The notes under the pieces are model-generated. The model had not been told where the DNA came from. It did not search any database and was given only the letters and a program-made list of their open reading frames with translations. Below, one piece after another: positions 1 to 9,144 of a stretch of DNA of 64,000 nt. The DNA lies in NCBI GenBank assembly GCA_021199335.1, contig JAJQIG010000057.1, positions 1-64,000 on the forward strand, written 5' to 3'. The first letter of the stretch is position 1; the number at the start of each line of letters is the position of its first letter. Source of the DNA: Oscillospiraceae bacterium. Its GTDB lineage: Bacteria > Bacillota > Clostridia > Oscillospirales > Ruminococcaceae. Both the position numbers and the translations under genes were made by a program.

Positions 1-29
1 ATGGCTTGCAAAATTGCTTCGCAATTTTG

Positions 30-54
30 GCAGCTTGTTAAAGCTGCGCTTGAA
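30..54 (+). repeat. REP-like palindrome, copy A
   Basis: GCAGCTTGTTAAAGCTGCGCTTGAA; 24/25 identical to 10544-10568. Confidence 0.7.
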
Positions 55-238
55 ACCGCATTTATCCGAACCGCTGTCAAAATTATAGCATATTTTTTCT
101 ATATTGTCAACTTGAAAATGGCATTTAGTTGACAATGCAGGAAATTTAACGATTCATATACAAGTATTTAAAAATATGGGTTGAAAAATAAATACAATTA
201 TGGTATAATGCATAGAAAAAAGTAAAGGATTGATTTTT

Positions 239-832
239 ATGAGCAAAAAATTCGGCAAACATAAAATTACAGTCATTACGGCATCCGTTATAATGATAAT
301 CCTCGGAATAATACTTATATTTAACCCCATAGATGTGACCGTTTTTATATGCAGGGTTGCGGGATTCCTTCTGCTTGTAAGCGGTATTTTCACAACGGGC
401 TCATATTTCCTTAACAGTGCCGAGGACATCGGCGATTCCTCAATTGTGATGGGGCTTATTCAGCTTGCCCTCGGGCTGTGGATAACGCTTCGTTCCGAAA
501 ATTTTGTGCAGTTTCTTACAATGATAATAGGTTTTGTGGTGCTTGTTCACAGCTTTGGATTTTTCGGCAATACGATAGATGTTAGGCGCTGCGGTTACAA
601 ATATTGGTGGGTAATGCTCATTGTTTCGGTAATAACATTAATCCTCGGCATACTTATTGTTGCGGCTCCGTTTAAAACGGTTGCGGTTACAATGATTGTA
701 TCGGGAATCGGTCTTATTTTTGACGGCATAACAGGAATTGTCGCAGTGATTAAGGTGGATAAATTTGTTAGGGATGTCAGGGCTGCGGTTAACGAAAATG
801 TTATTGAAACAAGCGGTGAGGAGATTAAATGA
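239..832 (+). CDS. DUF308/HdeD-like multi-TM membrane protein
   Basis: ORF with repeated TM helices typical of the DUF308 family; start moved to the ATG after AAAGGATTGATTTTT. Confidence 0.7.
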   Translation: MSKKFGKHKITVITASVIMIILGIILIFNPIDVTVFICRVAGFLLLVSGIFTTGSYFLNSAEDIGDSSIVMGLIQLALGLWITLRSENFVQFLTMIIGFVVLVHSFGFFGNTIDVRRCGYKYWWVMLIVSVITLILGILIVAAPFKTVAVTMIVSGIGLIFDGITGIVAVIKVDKFVRDVRAAVNENVIETSGEEIK

Positions 833-843
833 TTTTGCGTAAA

Positions 844-874
844 GGCTGCTTCTGTATAAAAAGCAGCCTTTTTT
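844..874 (+). terminator. Rho-independent terminator
   Basis: GGCTGCT...AGCAGCC followed by T6. Confidence 0.8.
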
Positions 875-935
875 GCGGAGCGTTTAATGCGCCTGCGGTG
901 ATTTTCACTCGGCGTCTGTCTAGGAGAGATCTTAT

Positions 936-1781
936 ATGAAATACATTATTCTTGCGCTTAAGGGAGTTGCTGTTGGGATAGCAAATGCTGTTCCCGGAGT
1001 CAGCGGCGGAACGATTGCCGTTGTCACCAAAATTTATGATGAGCTTCTGCGTTCGCTTACGCCGAACATAAAGAGGCTTATTAAAAAGCTGCCGTTTCTT
1101 ATTCCTGTGGGAGTTGGTATGCTTATTGGCATTTTTCTTGCATCAAAGGTTCTCGGGTTTTTGTTTGAAACCTACAATGTTCCGACACAGCTTTTCTTTG
1201 TCGGAGTAATTTTGGGAAGCATACCTATGATTTACAAGGAATGCACAAAGGAACGAAGGCTTTCGCCTGTTTGCGCCGTGCCCTTTCTTGTCGGCGCTGC
1301 TGTGATGATAGCAATGTTTTTTATAAAACCCGACGATTTCTCGGGAATTACGGGGGAGTTTAACCTTTTGAACGGAGTAATTTTTTTCCTTTCAGCTGTA
1401 ATTGCGGCGGCGGCAATGATTGTTCCGGGTGTAAGCGGAGCGTTAATGCTCAAGGTTATGGGCTGTTATGATGCCGCAGTAATGGCTGTTAATGAGCTTA
1501 ATATTCCTGTGCTGCTTATTTTTGCGGCGGGGGCTGTTGTGGGAATTTTTGCTGCGGCGGGAATTATTTCAATGCTGCTTAAGAAATTCAGGAGGGGAAC
1601 CTACTGCTTTATTTCGGGGCTTATAATAGGCTCGATTCCTTCAATTTTCCCATCGGAGTATAGCTTTAACGCCCAAGGAATAATCGGAATTATACTTCTT
1701 GCCATCGGACTTGCCGTTCCGTATCTCTTTGAACTGCCGTTTCAGAGGAATAAAATGCTAAAAAAGTCGGATGATGAATAG
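936..1781 (+). CDS. DUF368 domain-containing membrane protein (polyprenyl-phosphate transporter family)
   Basis: Internal repeat with NAVPGVSGGT and MIVPGVSGA motifs. Confidence 0.85.
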   Translation: MKYIILALKGVAVGIANAVPGVSGGTIAVVTKIYDELLRSLTPNIKRLIKKLPFLIPVGVGMLIGIFLASKVLGFLFETYNVPTQLFFVGVILGSIPMIYKECTKERRLSPVCAVPFLVGAAVMIAMFFIKPDDFSGITGEFNLLNGVIFFLSAVIAAAAMIVPGVSGALMLKVMGCYDAAVMAVNELNIPVLLIFAAGAVVGIFAAAGIISMLLKKFRRGTYCFISGLIIGSIPSIFPSEYSFNAQGIIGIILLAIGLAVPYLFELPFQRNKMLKKSDDE

Positions 1782-1908
1782 CCACTGTATATTTCGTATG
1801 AATTAACTGATTTTTTTATATAGATTTCATTAATTTATCACATTTGTGGGTATAATATATCGTAGTAAAAGAAATAACGTAAATGTGAATTTTATTGAGG
1901 TCTTATTT

Positions 1909-3177
1909 ATGTGCGAATATAATGAAAATCGTTCAAGAAAAGATAATGCCGCAGAGGTAATATATTCACCCGAAACTGTGCCCGTCAAGCCCGCTCGGAA
2001 AAAGACTGCAGGATTGGCGTTGGGCTTTGCGCTGTCAATGGCTCTTGTGTCGGTACTTTCCGTAAGCATCTATAAATATAATGATGAAAATGAAACCGCC
2101 GATGAGCTTGCTGTGTCGGAAACGGAAGCAAGCGTTGTTTCCGAATATGAAGCTGCGCAGGCGGTTAATTCTTCCTCCGATGAAGAGGTTTCCGAAAGCC
2201 CCGCCTATAAAAGCGTAATCGAGCTTTCCGCAAGGGAGGACGCATTGAGCATTCCTGAAATTGTCAAGAAGGTAAAGCCGTCGGTCGTTGGAATTTCCTC
2301 CGAATTCAGCAGCGGAACGGTAAGCACGGGAACCGGAATTATTATCTCCGATGACGGGTATATTGTGACGAATGCCCATGTTGTTCAAAATACCGAAAAC
2401 AGTATCACAGAGCGCTCCTTTGAAATTATGGTCGTTCTTTCTGACGAGAGCAGGTATGAAGCATCCGTAATCGGCGCAGACAGCAGAACCGACCTTGCCG
2501 TCATTAAAATTTTCCCCGAGGGTAAGGAGCTTGTTCCTGCGGAATTTGGCGACAGTGACGACCTTGTTGAGGGCGAGCTTGCAATCGCTATAGGAAATCC
2601 CCTCGGCTTTGAGCTTTATGGTTCAACAACCTGCGGAATAATCAGTGCCCTTAACAGAACGATAACCGTCGGAGAATATGAAATGACGCTCATTCAGACG
2701 GATGCCGCAATAAACCCCGGCAACAGCGGGGGTCCTCTCCTTAACAGCAGCGGTCAGGTTATCGGAATAAATTCAAGTAAGATAATTTCGGATTATGCCG
2801 AGGGTCTTGGCTTTGCAATCCCGATTTCATCCGCTCAGCCGATAATTGACGACCTTATCGAAAACGGATATGTTACGGGCAGACCTATGATAGGCATAAG
2901 CGGCGAGGATATAAGCGAAATTACCGCAAAGTATTATAATCTTCCACAGGGAGTATGCGTATGGTTCATAACCCCCGACTCCGCTGCGGAAAAAAGCGGA
3001 ATTGAAGCGGGAGATATTATAATAGGACTTGACGGACAAAGCATTTATACTATGGAGGAGCTTAATAAAATGCTAGACAGCTATTCTGCGGGCGATACGG
3101 TAAAAATAACGGTGTATCGCCGCAGTACCGAAACACAGTTTGAAATACCTCTGCAGCTTGATGAAAGCAGAAGCTAA
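1909..3177 (+). CDS. HtrA/DegP-like S1C serine protease with PDZ domain, membrane-anchored
   Basis: Single N-terminal TM; catalytic VTNAHVV, SRTDLAVIK, NPGNSGGPL; C-terminal PDZ. Confidence 0.92.
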   Translation: MCEYNENRSRKDNAAEVIYSPETVPVKPARKKTAGLALGFALSMALVSVLSVSIYKYNDENETADELAVSETEASVVSEYEAAQAVNSSSDEEVSESPAYKSVIELSAREDALSIPEIVKKVKPSVVGISSEFSSGTVSTGTGIIISDDGYIVTNAHVVQNTENSITERSFEIMVVLSDESRYEASVIGADSRTDLAVIKIFPEGKELVPAEFGDSDDLVEGELAIAIGNPLGFELYGSTTCGIISALNRTITVGEYEMTLIQTDAAINPGNSGGPLLNSSGQVIGINSSKIISDYAEGLGFAIPISSAQPIIDDLIENGYVTGRPMIGISGEDISEITAKYYNLPQGVCVWFITPDSAAEKSGIEAGDIIIGLDGQSIYTMEELNKMLDSYSAGDTVKITVYRRSTETQFEIPLQLDESRS

Positions 3178-3243
3178 AAAAGGGCAATACCACAAAGCCG
3201 TTGGACGGTCTTGCGGTATTGCCTTAAAGGGTTGTCCTATCAG

Positions 3244-3285
3244 CGCCGAGATTTCCCTCAAAAATGGGAATCTCGGCGTTTGTTT
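3244..3285 (+). terminator. Rho-independent terminator
   Basis: CGCCGAGATT(T)CCC...GGGAATCTCGGCG then T-rich; a second hairpin GGCAATACC/GGTATTGCC lies just upstream (3183-3223). Confidence 0.6.
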
Positions 3286-3296
3286 ATGTGTTATGC

Positions 3297-3635
3297 CTAT
3301 TCTGTCGGCTGATTGCTTTCGGCGTTGATGATATTGTTATCCTCGTCATAACGTTTCTTGAAGGCGGAAACGGCGACTGCGGCGGCTGCAAGGATGACCG
3401 CAGGAGCTATGTTTGCGCTGTGTTTTTTTGAGCTTACATATACAGCCTTGGGGTTGTCCTTTTTGCCAATGGTTACAAGTTCTGCAGGGATTCCTTCGTC
3501 AATGATTATCTTTGTCGGCTTGGGGAGAAGGATTTTTGCCAGCACAGCGGAAACAAGGGCTGCGGCTGCGCCCTGAAGAAGTGTTGTTTTAAGATCCCCC
3601 AATGCCTGTGAAATATATAATTCTGCTTTTTCCAC
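3297..3635 (-). CDS. Hypothetical protein with possible C-terminal TM
   Basis: ORF between neighbours; no recognised family. Confidence 0.5.
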   Translation of the reverse strand: MEKAELYISQALGDLKTTLLQGAAAALVSAVLAKILLPKPTKIIIDEGIPAELVTIGKKDNPKAVYVSSKKHSANIAPAVILAAAAVAVSAFKKRYDEDNNIINAESNQPTE

Positions 3636-3648
3636 AAAAATTACCTCC

Positions 3649-4482
3649 TTAGTCGAGCTTTTTTGCTATGTTTACAACCGATTCCGTTATAAGCTGCTTG
3701 AAAAGCGGGGCTGCACGGTCGGCTGTTTCCTGAACCTCAGCGTGGGTGAGCGGCTTGTCCGTAATTCCGCAGGCGAGGTTGGAGATGCAGGAAATTCCAA
3801 CGGTTTTCAGCCCGCAATGATTTGCCGCGATTGCCTCACAGGCGGTAGACATCCCCACGGCATCCGCACCGAGGGTACGCACCATTCTTATTTCTGCGGG
3901 GGATTCGTAATTCGGCCCCGTAAGCTGGATATAAACGCCCTCCTGCAATGGAATATTAAGGGATTTTGCCGTGCTGCGTACAATGTCCCGCAAATCACGG
4001 TCGTAGATATTGCTCATATCGGGGAAACGAACGCCAAGCTCATCAATATTTTCCCCAATAAGGGGGGAAGGGGCCATACAAATTTGGTCGGAGATAAGCA
4101 TAAAATCCCCCGCATGGTAATTGAAGTTAACTCCTCCTGCCGCATTTGTAAGAAAGAGTACCCTTGCGCCCATAAGCTTCATCAGGCGGACAGGGAGAAC
4201 CACATCCTCCATAGAGTAGCCTTCATAGTAATGGACGCGTCCCTGCATTATAACAACCTTTACATCGCCGATATAACCGAAAACAAATCGCCCCTTGTGG
4301 CCGGCAACTGTTGAAACGGGGAAACTGTCAATGTCTTTATAATCGAGGACGGCGGTCTGCGTAATACTGTCGGCATAGTCCCCAAGCCCTGAGCCTAATA
4401 TAAGCGCAACATCGGGAGTAAAGCTGATTTTTTCCTTAAAGCAGCTATAGCACCTTTCAAGTCTTTCATAACGTTTGCTCAT
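3649..4482 (-). CDS. Purine-nucleoside phosphorylase (PNP/MTAP family)
   Basis: ALILGSGLGDYAD, TNAAGGVN, GPNYESPAEIRM, GMSTACEAIAA, SCISNLACG motifs. Confidence 0.93.
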   Translation of the reverse strand: MSKRYERLERCYSCFKEKISFTPDVALILGSGLGDYADSITQTAVLDYKDIDSFPVSTVAGHKGRFVFGYIGDVKVVIMQGRVHYYEGYSMEDVVLPVRLMKLMGARVLFLTNAAGGVNFNYHAGDFMLISDQICMAPSPLIGENIDELGVRFPDMSNIYDRDLRDIVRSTAKSLNIPLQEGVYIQLTGPNYESPAEIRMVRTLGADAVGMSTACEAIAANHCGLKTVGISCISNLACGITDKPLTHAEVQETADRAAPLFKQLITESVVNIAKKLD

Positions 4483-4700
4483 AAAAATCAAATCCTTTCA
4501 TAATATGGATTTCCCTAACTAATATTATACACTAATTAACGAAAAAGTCAAAGATATTTTTGGCATATTACTATTAATTTGCAAAGAAAAATACTTTTGA
4601 TTTTATGTAAAATATACTTGATAAAATGCAAAGTGTATGTTATCATAATCTCAGCGGAATAAAGTCCCGTACATCTGCTTGAAAGGATGGCATAACGCAA

Positions 4701-5043
4701 ATGGCGAAAAACCTCAGACTAAAGGCTGTCGGAGTTTCAAGGCAGACAATCAATGCGATAGAAAAGGGCGATTCAATAAGGGGCATCGCCCCGTCATTCA
4801 ACGAACGACTGGGGCGTTAGCCCCTTAGGGGTTTCAGTAGGGAATGCAATCCCGCACTGAAAGACCGTATGCTCCCCCGCCTGAAGAGGGTGCGGGTGTC
4901 CGGTGGACACCTCTGCTAAGCAGAAGCGCCGACCGAGCCGACAGGCGAGAAGGGGGACATCAGTCGTGAGTTACAACCCTACCATTAATCCTTGCACTGT
5001 AATTTGTAAAATCTTAGGGAAAACTCTTGACGAGCTTTTTTGA
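4701..5043 (+). pseudogene. Xre-type HTH regulator gene, internally shortened and interrupted by a 199-bp hairpin element
   Basis: MAKNLRLKA-VGVSRQTINAIEKGD upstream and YNPTINPCTVICKILGKTLDELF* downstream join in frame when 4773-4971 is removed. Confidence 0.8.
4773..4971 (+). mobile_element. Multi-hairpin dispersed repeat, copy 1 (long form); IS200/IS605-derived or omega-RNA-like MITE candidate
   Basis: Reverse-complement similarity to 41980-42125 and 46591-46736; interrupts an HTH ORF with no obvious target-site duplication. Confidence 0.75.
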
Positions 5044-5164
5044 ATATGACCTCTCGAAAGGAATAATTTTTTATGGCAGGGTAAAACGAGGGAAAGAAAT
5101 ACAGCGCCTGTATTCAGCGATTACGGTCTTGATAAACAGGCAGAGGAAACGGAGGATAATAAAA

Positions 5165-5902
5165 ATGCTTGACCGATTTTCACGTTCGGAAATAATATTC
5201 GGCAGAGAAGCTATGGAAAGACTTGCAAAAACCCATGTGGCGGTTTTCGGTATAGGCGGCGTGGGCGGTCATGCCCTTGAAGCGCTTATACGCAGCGGAA
5301 TAGGCGCAGTTGATATTATCGACAACGACAAGGTTTGCCTTACAAATCTGAATAGGCAGATTATTGCGCTTAATTCGACCATAGGAATGTATAAGGTAGA
5401 TGCGGCGGAACAGCGTATGCTCGATATTAACCCCGATTGCAAAATTACAAAGCGCTGTGAATTTTATACCCCCGAAGCTGCGGAAAATTTCGATTTCACG
5501 GAGTATGACTACATTATTGATGCGATAGATACCGTTTCGGGAAAAATATCGCTTGCTGTAAATGCGGAGAAGTGTGGCACTCCGATAATAAGCTCTATGG
5601 GTGCGGGAAATAAGCTCGACCCGACAGCGTTTGAGGTTGCGGATATATACCAAACCTCGGTCTGCCCGCTTGCAAGAGTTATGCGGCATGAGCTTAAACG
5701 CAGGGGAGTAAAAAGCCTTAAGGTTGTTTATTCAAAGGAACAGCCTGTTTCCCCGTTTGAGAGCGCAGTGCAAATCAGTAAAGAAGAAAACCCCGACTCA
5801 AAGCGCAGGGCTTTGCCGGGGAGTAATGCCTTTGTACCCTCCGTTGCGGGGCTTATTATCGCAGGGGAGGTTATAAAGGATATTTGTTTTTCTCGGAATT
5901 AG
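5165..5902 (+). CDS. tcdA: tRNA threonylcarbamoyladenosine dehydratase (ThiF/E1-like)
   Basis: FGIGGVGGHALEALIRSGIG, DNDKVCLTNLNRQI; start placed at ATG of MLDRFSRSE. Confidence 0.9.
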   Translation: MLDRFSRSEIIFGREAMERLAKTHVAVFGIGGVGGHALEALIRSGIGAVDIIDNDKVCLTNLNRQIIALNSTIGMYKVDAAEQRMLDINPDCKITKRCEFYTPEAAENFDFTEYDYIIDAIDTVSGKISLAVNAEKCGTPIISSMGAGNKLDPTAFEVADIYQTSVCPLARVMRHELKRRGVKSLKVVYSKEQPVSPFESAVQISKEENPDSKRRALPGSNAFVPSVAGLIIAGEVIKDICFSRN

Positions 5903-6768
5903 AGCCTTTCCGCCGCCGCTTTTATATAAGCCGCAAGCTCGTCATGAAGCTCGGGTCGGGAAAGACCAACATCTATTGCTGCCTTGAGTATGCCCAATTT
6001 ATTCCCAATGTCATAACGCTGACCCGTGAAATCAATCCCAATCATGCCATTTCTTTGCGCGAGAACCTTCATAGCGTCCGTAAGCTGAAGCTCGTTATTT
6101 TTTCCCTTTGGAATGGATTCGAGAATTTCGAAGATATCGGGCGGAAGAATGCATCTTCCGAGGATCGAGTAATGCGAAAAAATTTGATCCTCGGAGGGCT
6201 TTTCAACCATGTCGGTTATGCTAAAGCAGCCATCGCCCAACGCCGTCAGCTTCATTGAGGAGTAACGCTTAACGTCTTCAACGGAAACCTCCTTTATCCC
6301 GACAATGCCCTTCTCATATTTTTCGTAGGCGCGGGAAAGCTGTGCAATTGCAGGGTCGTCACCGATTATAACATCGTCGCCGTAGAGGACCGCAAACGGC
6401 TCGTCCCCAACGAAGTTTTTTGCGCAGAGAACCGCATGACCCAAGCCGAGCTGCTCCTGCTGGCGGACATATGTAAAATCCGCCATTTGCGCAATGGCTA
6501 TCATATCCCTGAGTACATTATCCCTTCCGCTCTCGGCAAGCTTTTTTTCAAGGTCGGGCGAGCGGTCAAAGTGATCCTCAACAACGTGTTTTCCCCTTGA
6601 AAGGATGATAAGAATATCGGTAATTCCAGCTTTTACGCATTCCTCGGCAATGTATTGTATTGCAGGCTTGTCAACAATAGGAATCATTTCCTTCGGCATA
6701 GCCTTTGATGCGGGAAGAACCCTGGTTCCAAGTCCCGCCGCAGTTATTACAGCTTTTCTTATTTTCAT
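5899..6768 (-). CDS. galU: UTP--glucose-1-phosphate uridylyltransferase
   Basis: KAVITAAGLGTRVLPASKAMPKEMIPIVDKPAIQY; typical GalU length. Confidence 0.95.
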   Translation of the reverse strand: MKIRKAVITAAGLGTRVLPASKAMPKEMIPIVDKPAIQYIAEECVKAGITDILIILSRGKHVVEDHFDRSPDLEKKLAESGRDNVLRDMIAIAQMADFTYVRQQEQLGLGHAVLCAKNFVGDEPFAVLYGDDVIIGDDPAIAQLSRAYEKYEKGIVGIKEVSVEDVKRYSSMKLTALGDGCFSITDMVEKPSEDQIFSHYSILGRCILPPDIFEILESIPKGKNNELQLTDAMKVLAQRNGMIGIDFTGQRYDIGNKLGILKAAIDVGLSRPELHDELAAYIKAAAERL

Positions 6769-6831
6769 AAAATTTTACCCCATTTTACATTGTTTTGCGG
6801 TGTCGGAGAAATATTCGTTTGGAATCATTCG

Positions 6832-7845
6832 TTACAGCGCCGTGTATATTTCCATATATGATAAAAGGTAAATTGCCGAAACGGGAAGAATATACAGAAT
6901 AATAAACAAAACAAGCCAAAGCGCCGATGTCCCGCCCTTTCTTCTGAGGGTCTGCCTTAGATTTTGCGGCGGAACGGCGGCTTTTATTTTTGCGGTTTTT
7001 CTTACGGAATGCTTGTAATAAATTCTGTTTGCGAACGAACCGCAGAAGAACATCAGCGCATATGTCAGCACATATGAGAGCATATTCATCGCCTGGAACG
7101 CAGTGCTTCTCAGGTCGAAATTCTGCGCCAATTCGCTGAGGTACATAATATTTCCCTGCGCAAGCACGGAAATATACATCGGCAGCCTTGAAACGGCTCT
7201 TACAATGAAAGCGCCCAGCGCAACAAGCGGCATTTTTCTGTAAGCGAAATAAAGCTCGGGGAAAAGCATAGCCGAAAAGTTCCAGCTTATAGCTCTGCTC
7301 GTTTCCTTGATTTTCTTGAAAATGGGAAGATAATAATGCGTGTTTGTTTCAACGTAATCTCCAAGCTCGCAAAGCCGCACGCCGTCAAAATCCTCATCGG
7401 GGTTATATCCGCAGAGCGGGTCGGAAAAATTGATTAAAAAAGGACGAACGTTAATTCCTCTGCCATTTTTTTCTTCTCCACCGCCGAAATAGGGATTTCC
7501 GTTCATAGCGGCAGATTGCTTTTCCCGAATTTCCTCGTTATGCCTTTCAAGGGCGGGCATAGGATTTCCGCATCTGCTGCAAAAAAGTGCGGTTTGAGTA
7601 TTGACGCAGCCGCATACACGGCATATGTTTTCCTCGCCGACAGCTCCGCCAAGCCCATCGCCCACATCGGAGGAGGGCTTCCATGTCCTATGTGTTCTGT
7701 GAAGCTCGGTATTAAGGCATTTTCCCGATTTTGCATAGCATTCCCTGTGATAAGGGGTGCCGCATTCGGGGCACACCACAATATCGTCGTCTTCCTTAAA
7801 TTGTTCGGTGCAGACAATACATCTGCTGCCTGTATAATCAGCCAT
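6832..7845 (-). CDS. RING-like/zinc-ribbon membrane protein (DUF2628-like)
   Basis: N-terminal CIVC..CPECGTPYHRECY, central CRVCGC..CSRCG zinc ribbon, C-terminal TM segments. Confidence 0.7.
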   Translation of the reverse strand: MADYTGSRCIVCTEQFKEDDDIVVCPECGTPYHRECYAKSGKCLNTELHRTHRTWKPSSDVGDGLGGAVGEENICRVCGCVNTQTALFCSRCGNPMPALERHNEEIREKQSAAMNGNPYFGGGEEKNGRGINVRPFLINFSDPLCGYNPDEDFDGVRLCELGDYVETNTHYYLPIFKKIKETSRAISWNFSAMLFPELYFAYRKMPLVALGAFIVRAVSRLPMYISVLAQGNIMYLSELAQNFDLRSTAFQAMNMLSYVLTYALMFFCGSFANRIYYKHSVRKTAKIKAAVPPQNLRQTLRRKGGTSALWLVLFIILYILPVSAIYLLSYMEIYTAL

Positions 7846-7998
7846 AGCAATTAATTACTCCTAATATAGTTATATATTTTACCTACAGTATAACACATAA
7901 AATCCAAAATAACAAGGAAAATATTCATAGTTTCATCTGTTTTTCACAATATTTCCTTAAACTCGTCCGACAGCTCCGCAGGAAAACAAAAAACTTTC

Positions 7999-8027
7999 TT
8001 GACAGAGCTTTTTTGCGGTGATATAAT
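7999..8027 (+). promoter_or_regulatory. Sigma-A promoter for galE
   Basis: TTGACA-17 nt-TATAAT. Confidence 0.8.
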
Positions 8028-8067
8028 TGTAAGTGTAGTACATTATTTGTAAAGGGGAGTTTCTTTT

Positions 8068-9078
8068 ATGAGTACAATTCTTGTGACGGGTGGCGCAGGC
8101 TTTATCGGAAGCCATACCTGCGTTGAGCTTTTAAATTCGGACTATGATATTGTCGTTATGGATAATTTCTGCAATTCCAAACCCGAGGCTTTGAACAGAA
8201 TTAAACAGATTACGGGCAAGAATTTCAAATTCTATGAAACGGATATGCTCGATTATGAGGGTACAGCTAAGATTTTTAAGGAAAATAAAATCGATGCGGT
8301 TATCCATTTTGCGGGCCTTAAGGCAGTGGGTGAATCCTGCGCAAAGCCTGTTGAATATTATTATAATAATTTGAGCGGCACAATTAACCTTATCCGTGCA
8401 ATGAAAGAAAACGGCTGCAAGAGAATGGTGTTCTCGTCCTCCGCCACTGTTTACGGAATGAATAACCCCATTCCCTATGTTGAAACAATGCCGACCTCCG
8501 CAACAAATCCATATGGTTACACGAAGGTTATGATTGAACAAATCCTTATCGATACCGCTAAGGCTGACAGCGATTGGAGCGTTTCGCTTCTTCGTTACTT
8601 TAACCCAATCGGTGCGCATGAAAGCGGACTTATCGGGGAAAATCCCAACGGAATCCCCAATAATCTTATGCCCTACATAGCGCAGGTTGCATCGGGAAAG
8701 CTTCAATGCCTGAGCGTTTTCGGCGATGATTACGAAACCGTTGACGGCACGGGAGTTCGTGATTATATTCATGTCGTTGACCTTGCGAGGGGACACCTCT
8801 GCGCAGTTAAATATGTCCTTGAGCATACCGGAACAGAGGCGGTGAACCTCGGAACGGGAAAGGGAACAAGCGTGCTGCAGCTTGTTCACGCCTTTGAAAA
8901 GGCAAGCGGAAAAACCATTAATTATAAGATTGCGCCAAGACGTGCCGGCGATATTGCGGAGTTTTACGCAAACACCGATAAGGCAAAGGCTATGTTCGGC
9001 TGGAAGGCTGAATATGGTATCGATAAGATGTGTGAGGACAGCTGGAATTTTACCGTTAAAAATCCGAACGGACTTTAA
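8068..9078 (+). CDS. galE: UDP-glucose 4-epimerase
   Basis: TGGAGFIGSHT, SSSATVYG, YGYTK, full-length SDR. Confidence 0.96.
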   Translation: MSTILVTGGAGFIGSHTCVELLNSDYDIVVMDNFCNSKPEALNRIKQITGKNFKFYETDMLDYEGTAKIFKENKIDAVIHFAGLKAVGESCAKPVEYYYNNLSGTINLIRAMKENGCKRMVFSSSATVYGMNNPIPYVETMPTSATNPYGYTKVMIEQILIDTAKADSDWSVSLLRYFNPIGAHESGLIGENPNGIPNNLMPYIAQVASGKLQCLSVFGDDYETVDGTGVRDYIHVVDLARGHLCAVKYVLEHTGTEAVNLGTGKGTSVLQLVHAFEKASGKTINYKIAPRRAGDIAEFYANTDKAKAMFGWKAEYGIDKMCEDSWNFTVKNPNGL

Positions 9079-9094
9079 TTTATGCGGATAACAA

Positions 9095-9131
9095 AAATCC
9101 CACCGTACTTTAGTGTGCGGTGGGAAATTTT
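9095..9131 (+). terminator. Terminator hairpin (possibly bidirectional)
   Basis: TCCCACCG...CGGTGGGA AATTTT. Confidence 0.7.
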
Positions 9132-9144
9132 GCGTCTGCTTTAA

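Noticed and set aside
104-135. 9-bp inverted repeat TTGTCAACT...AGTTGACAA near window start
   Set aside because: Single occurrence; no second copy or linked regulator seen, so operator status is unsupported.
8131-8889. Long antisense ORF (252 aa) across galE
   Set aside because: Overlaps a clear GalE on the opposite strand; composition-driven open frame with no recognisable motif.
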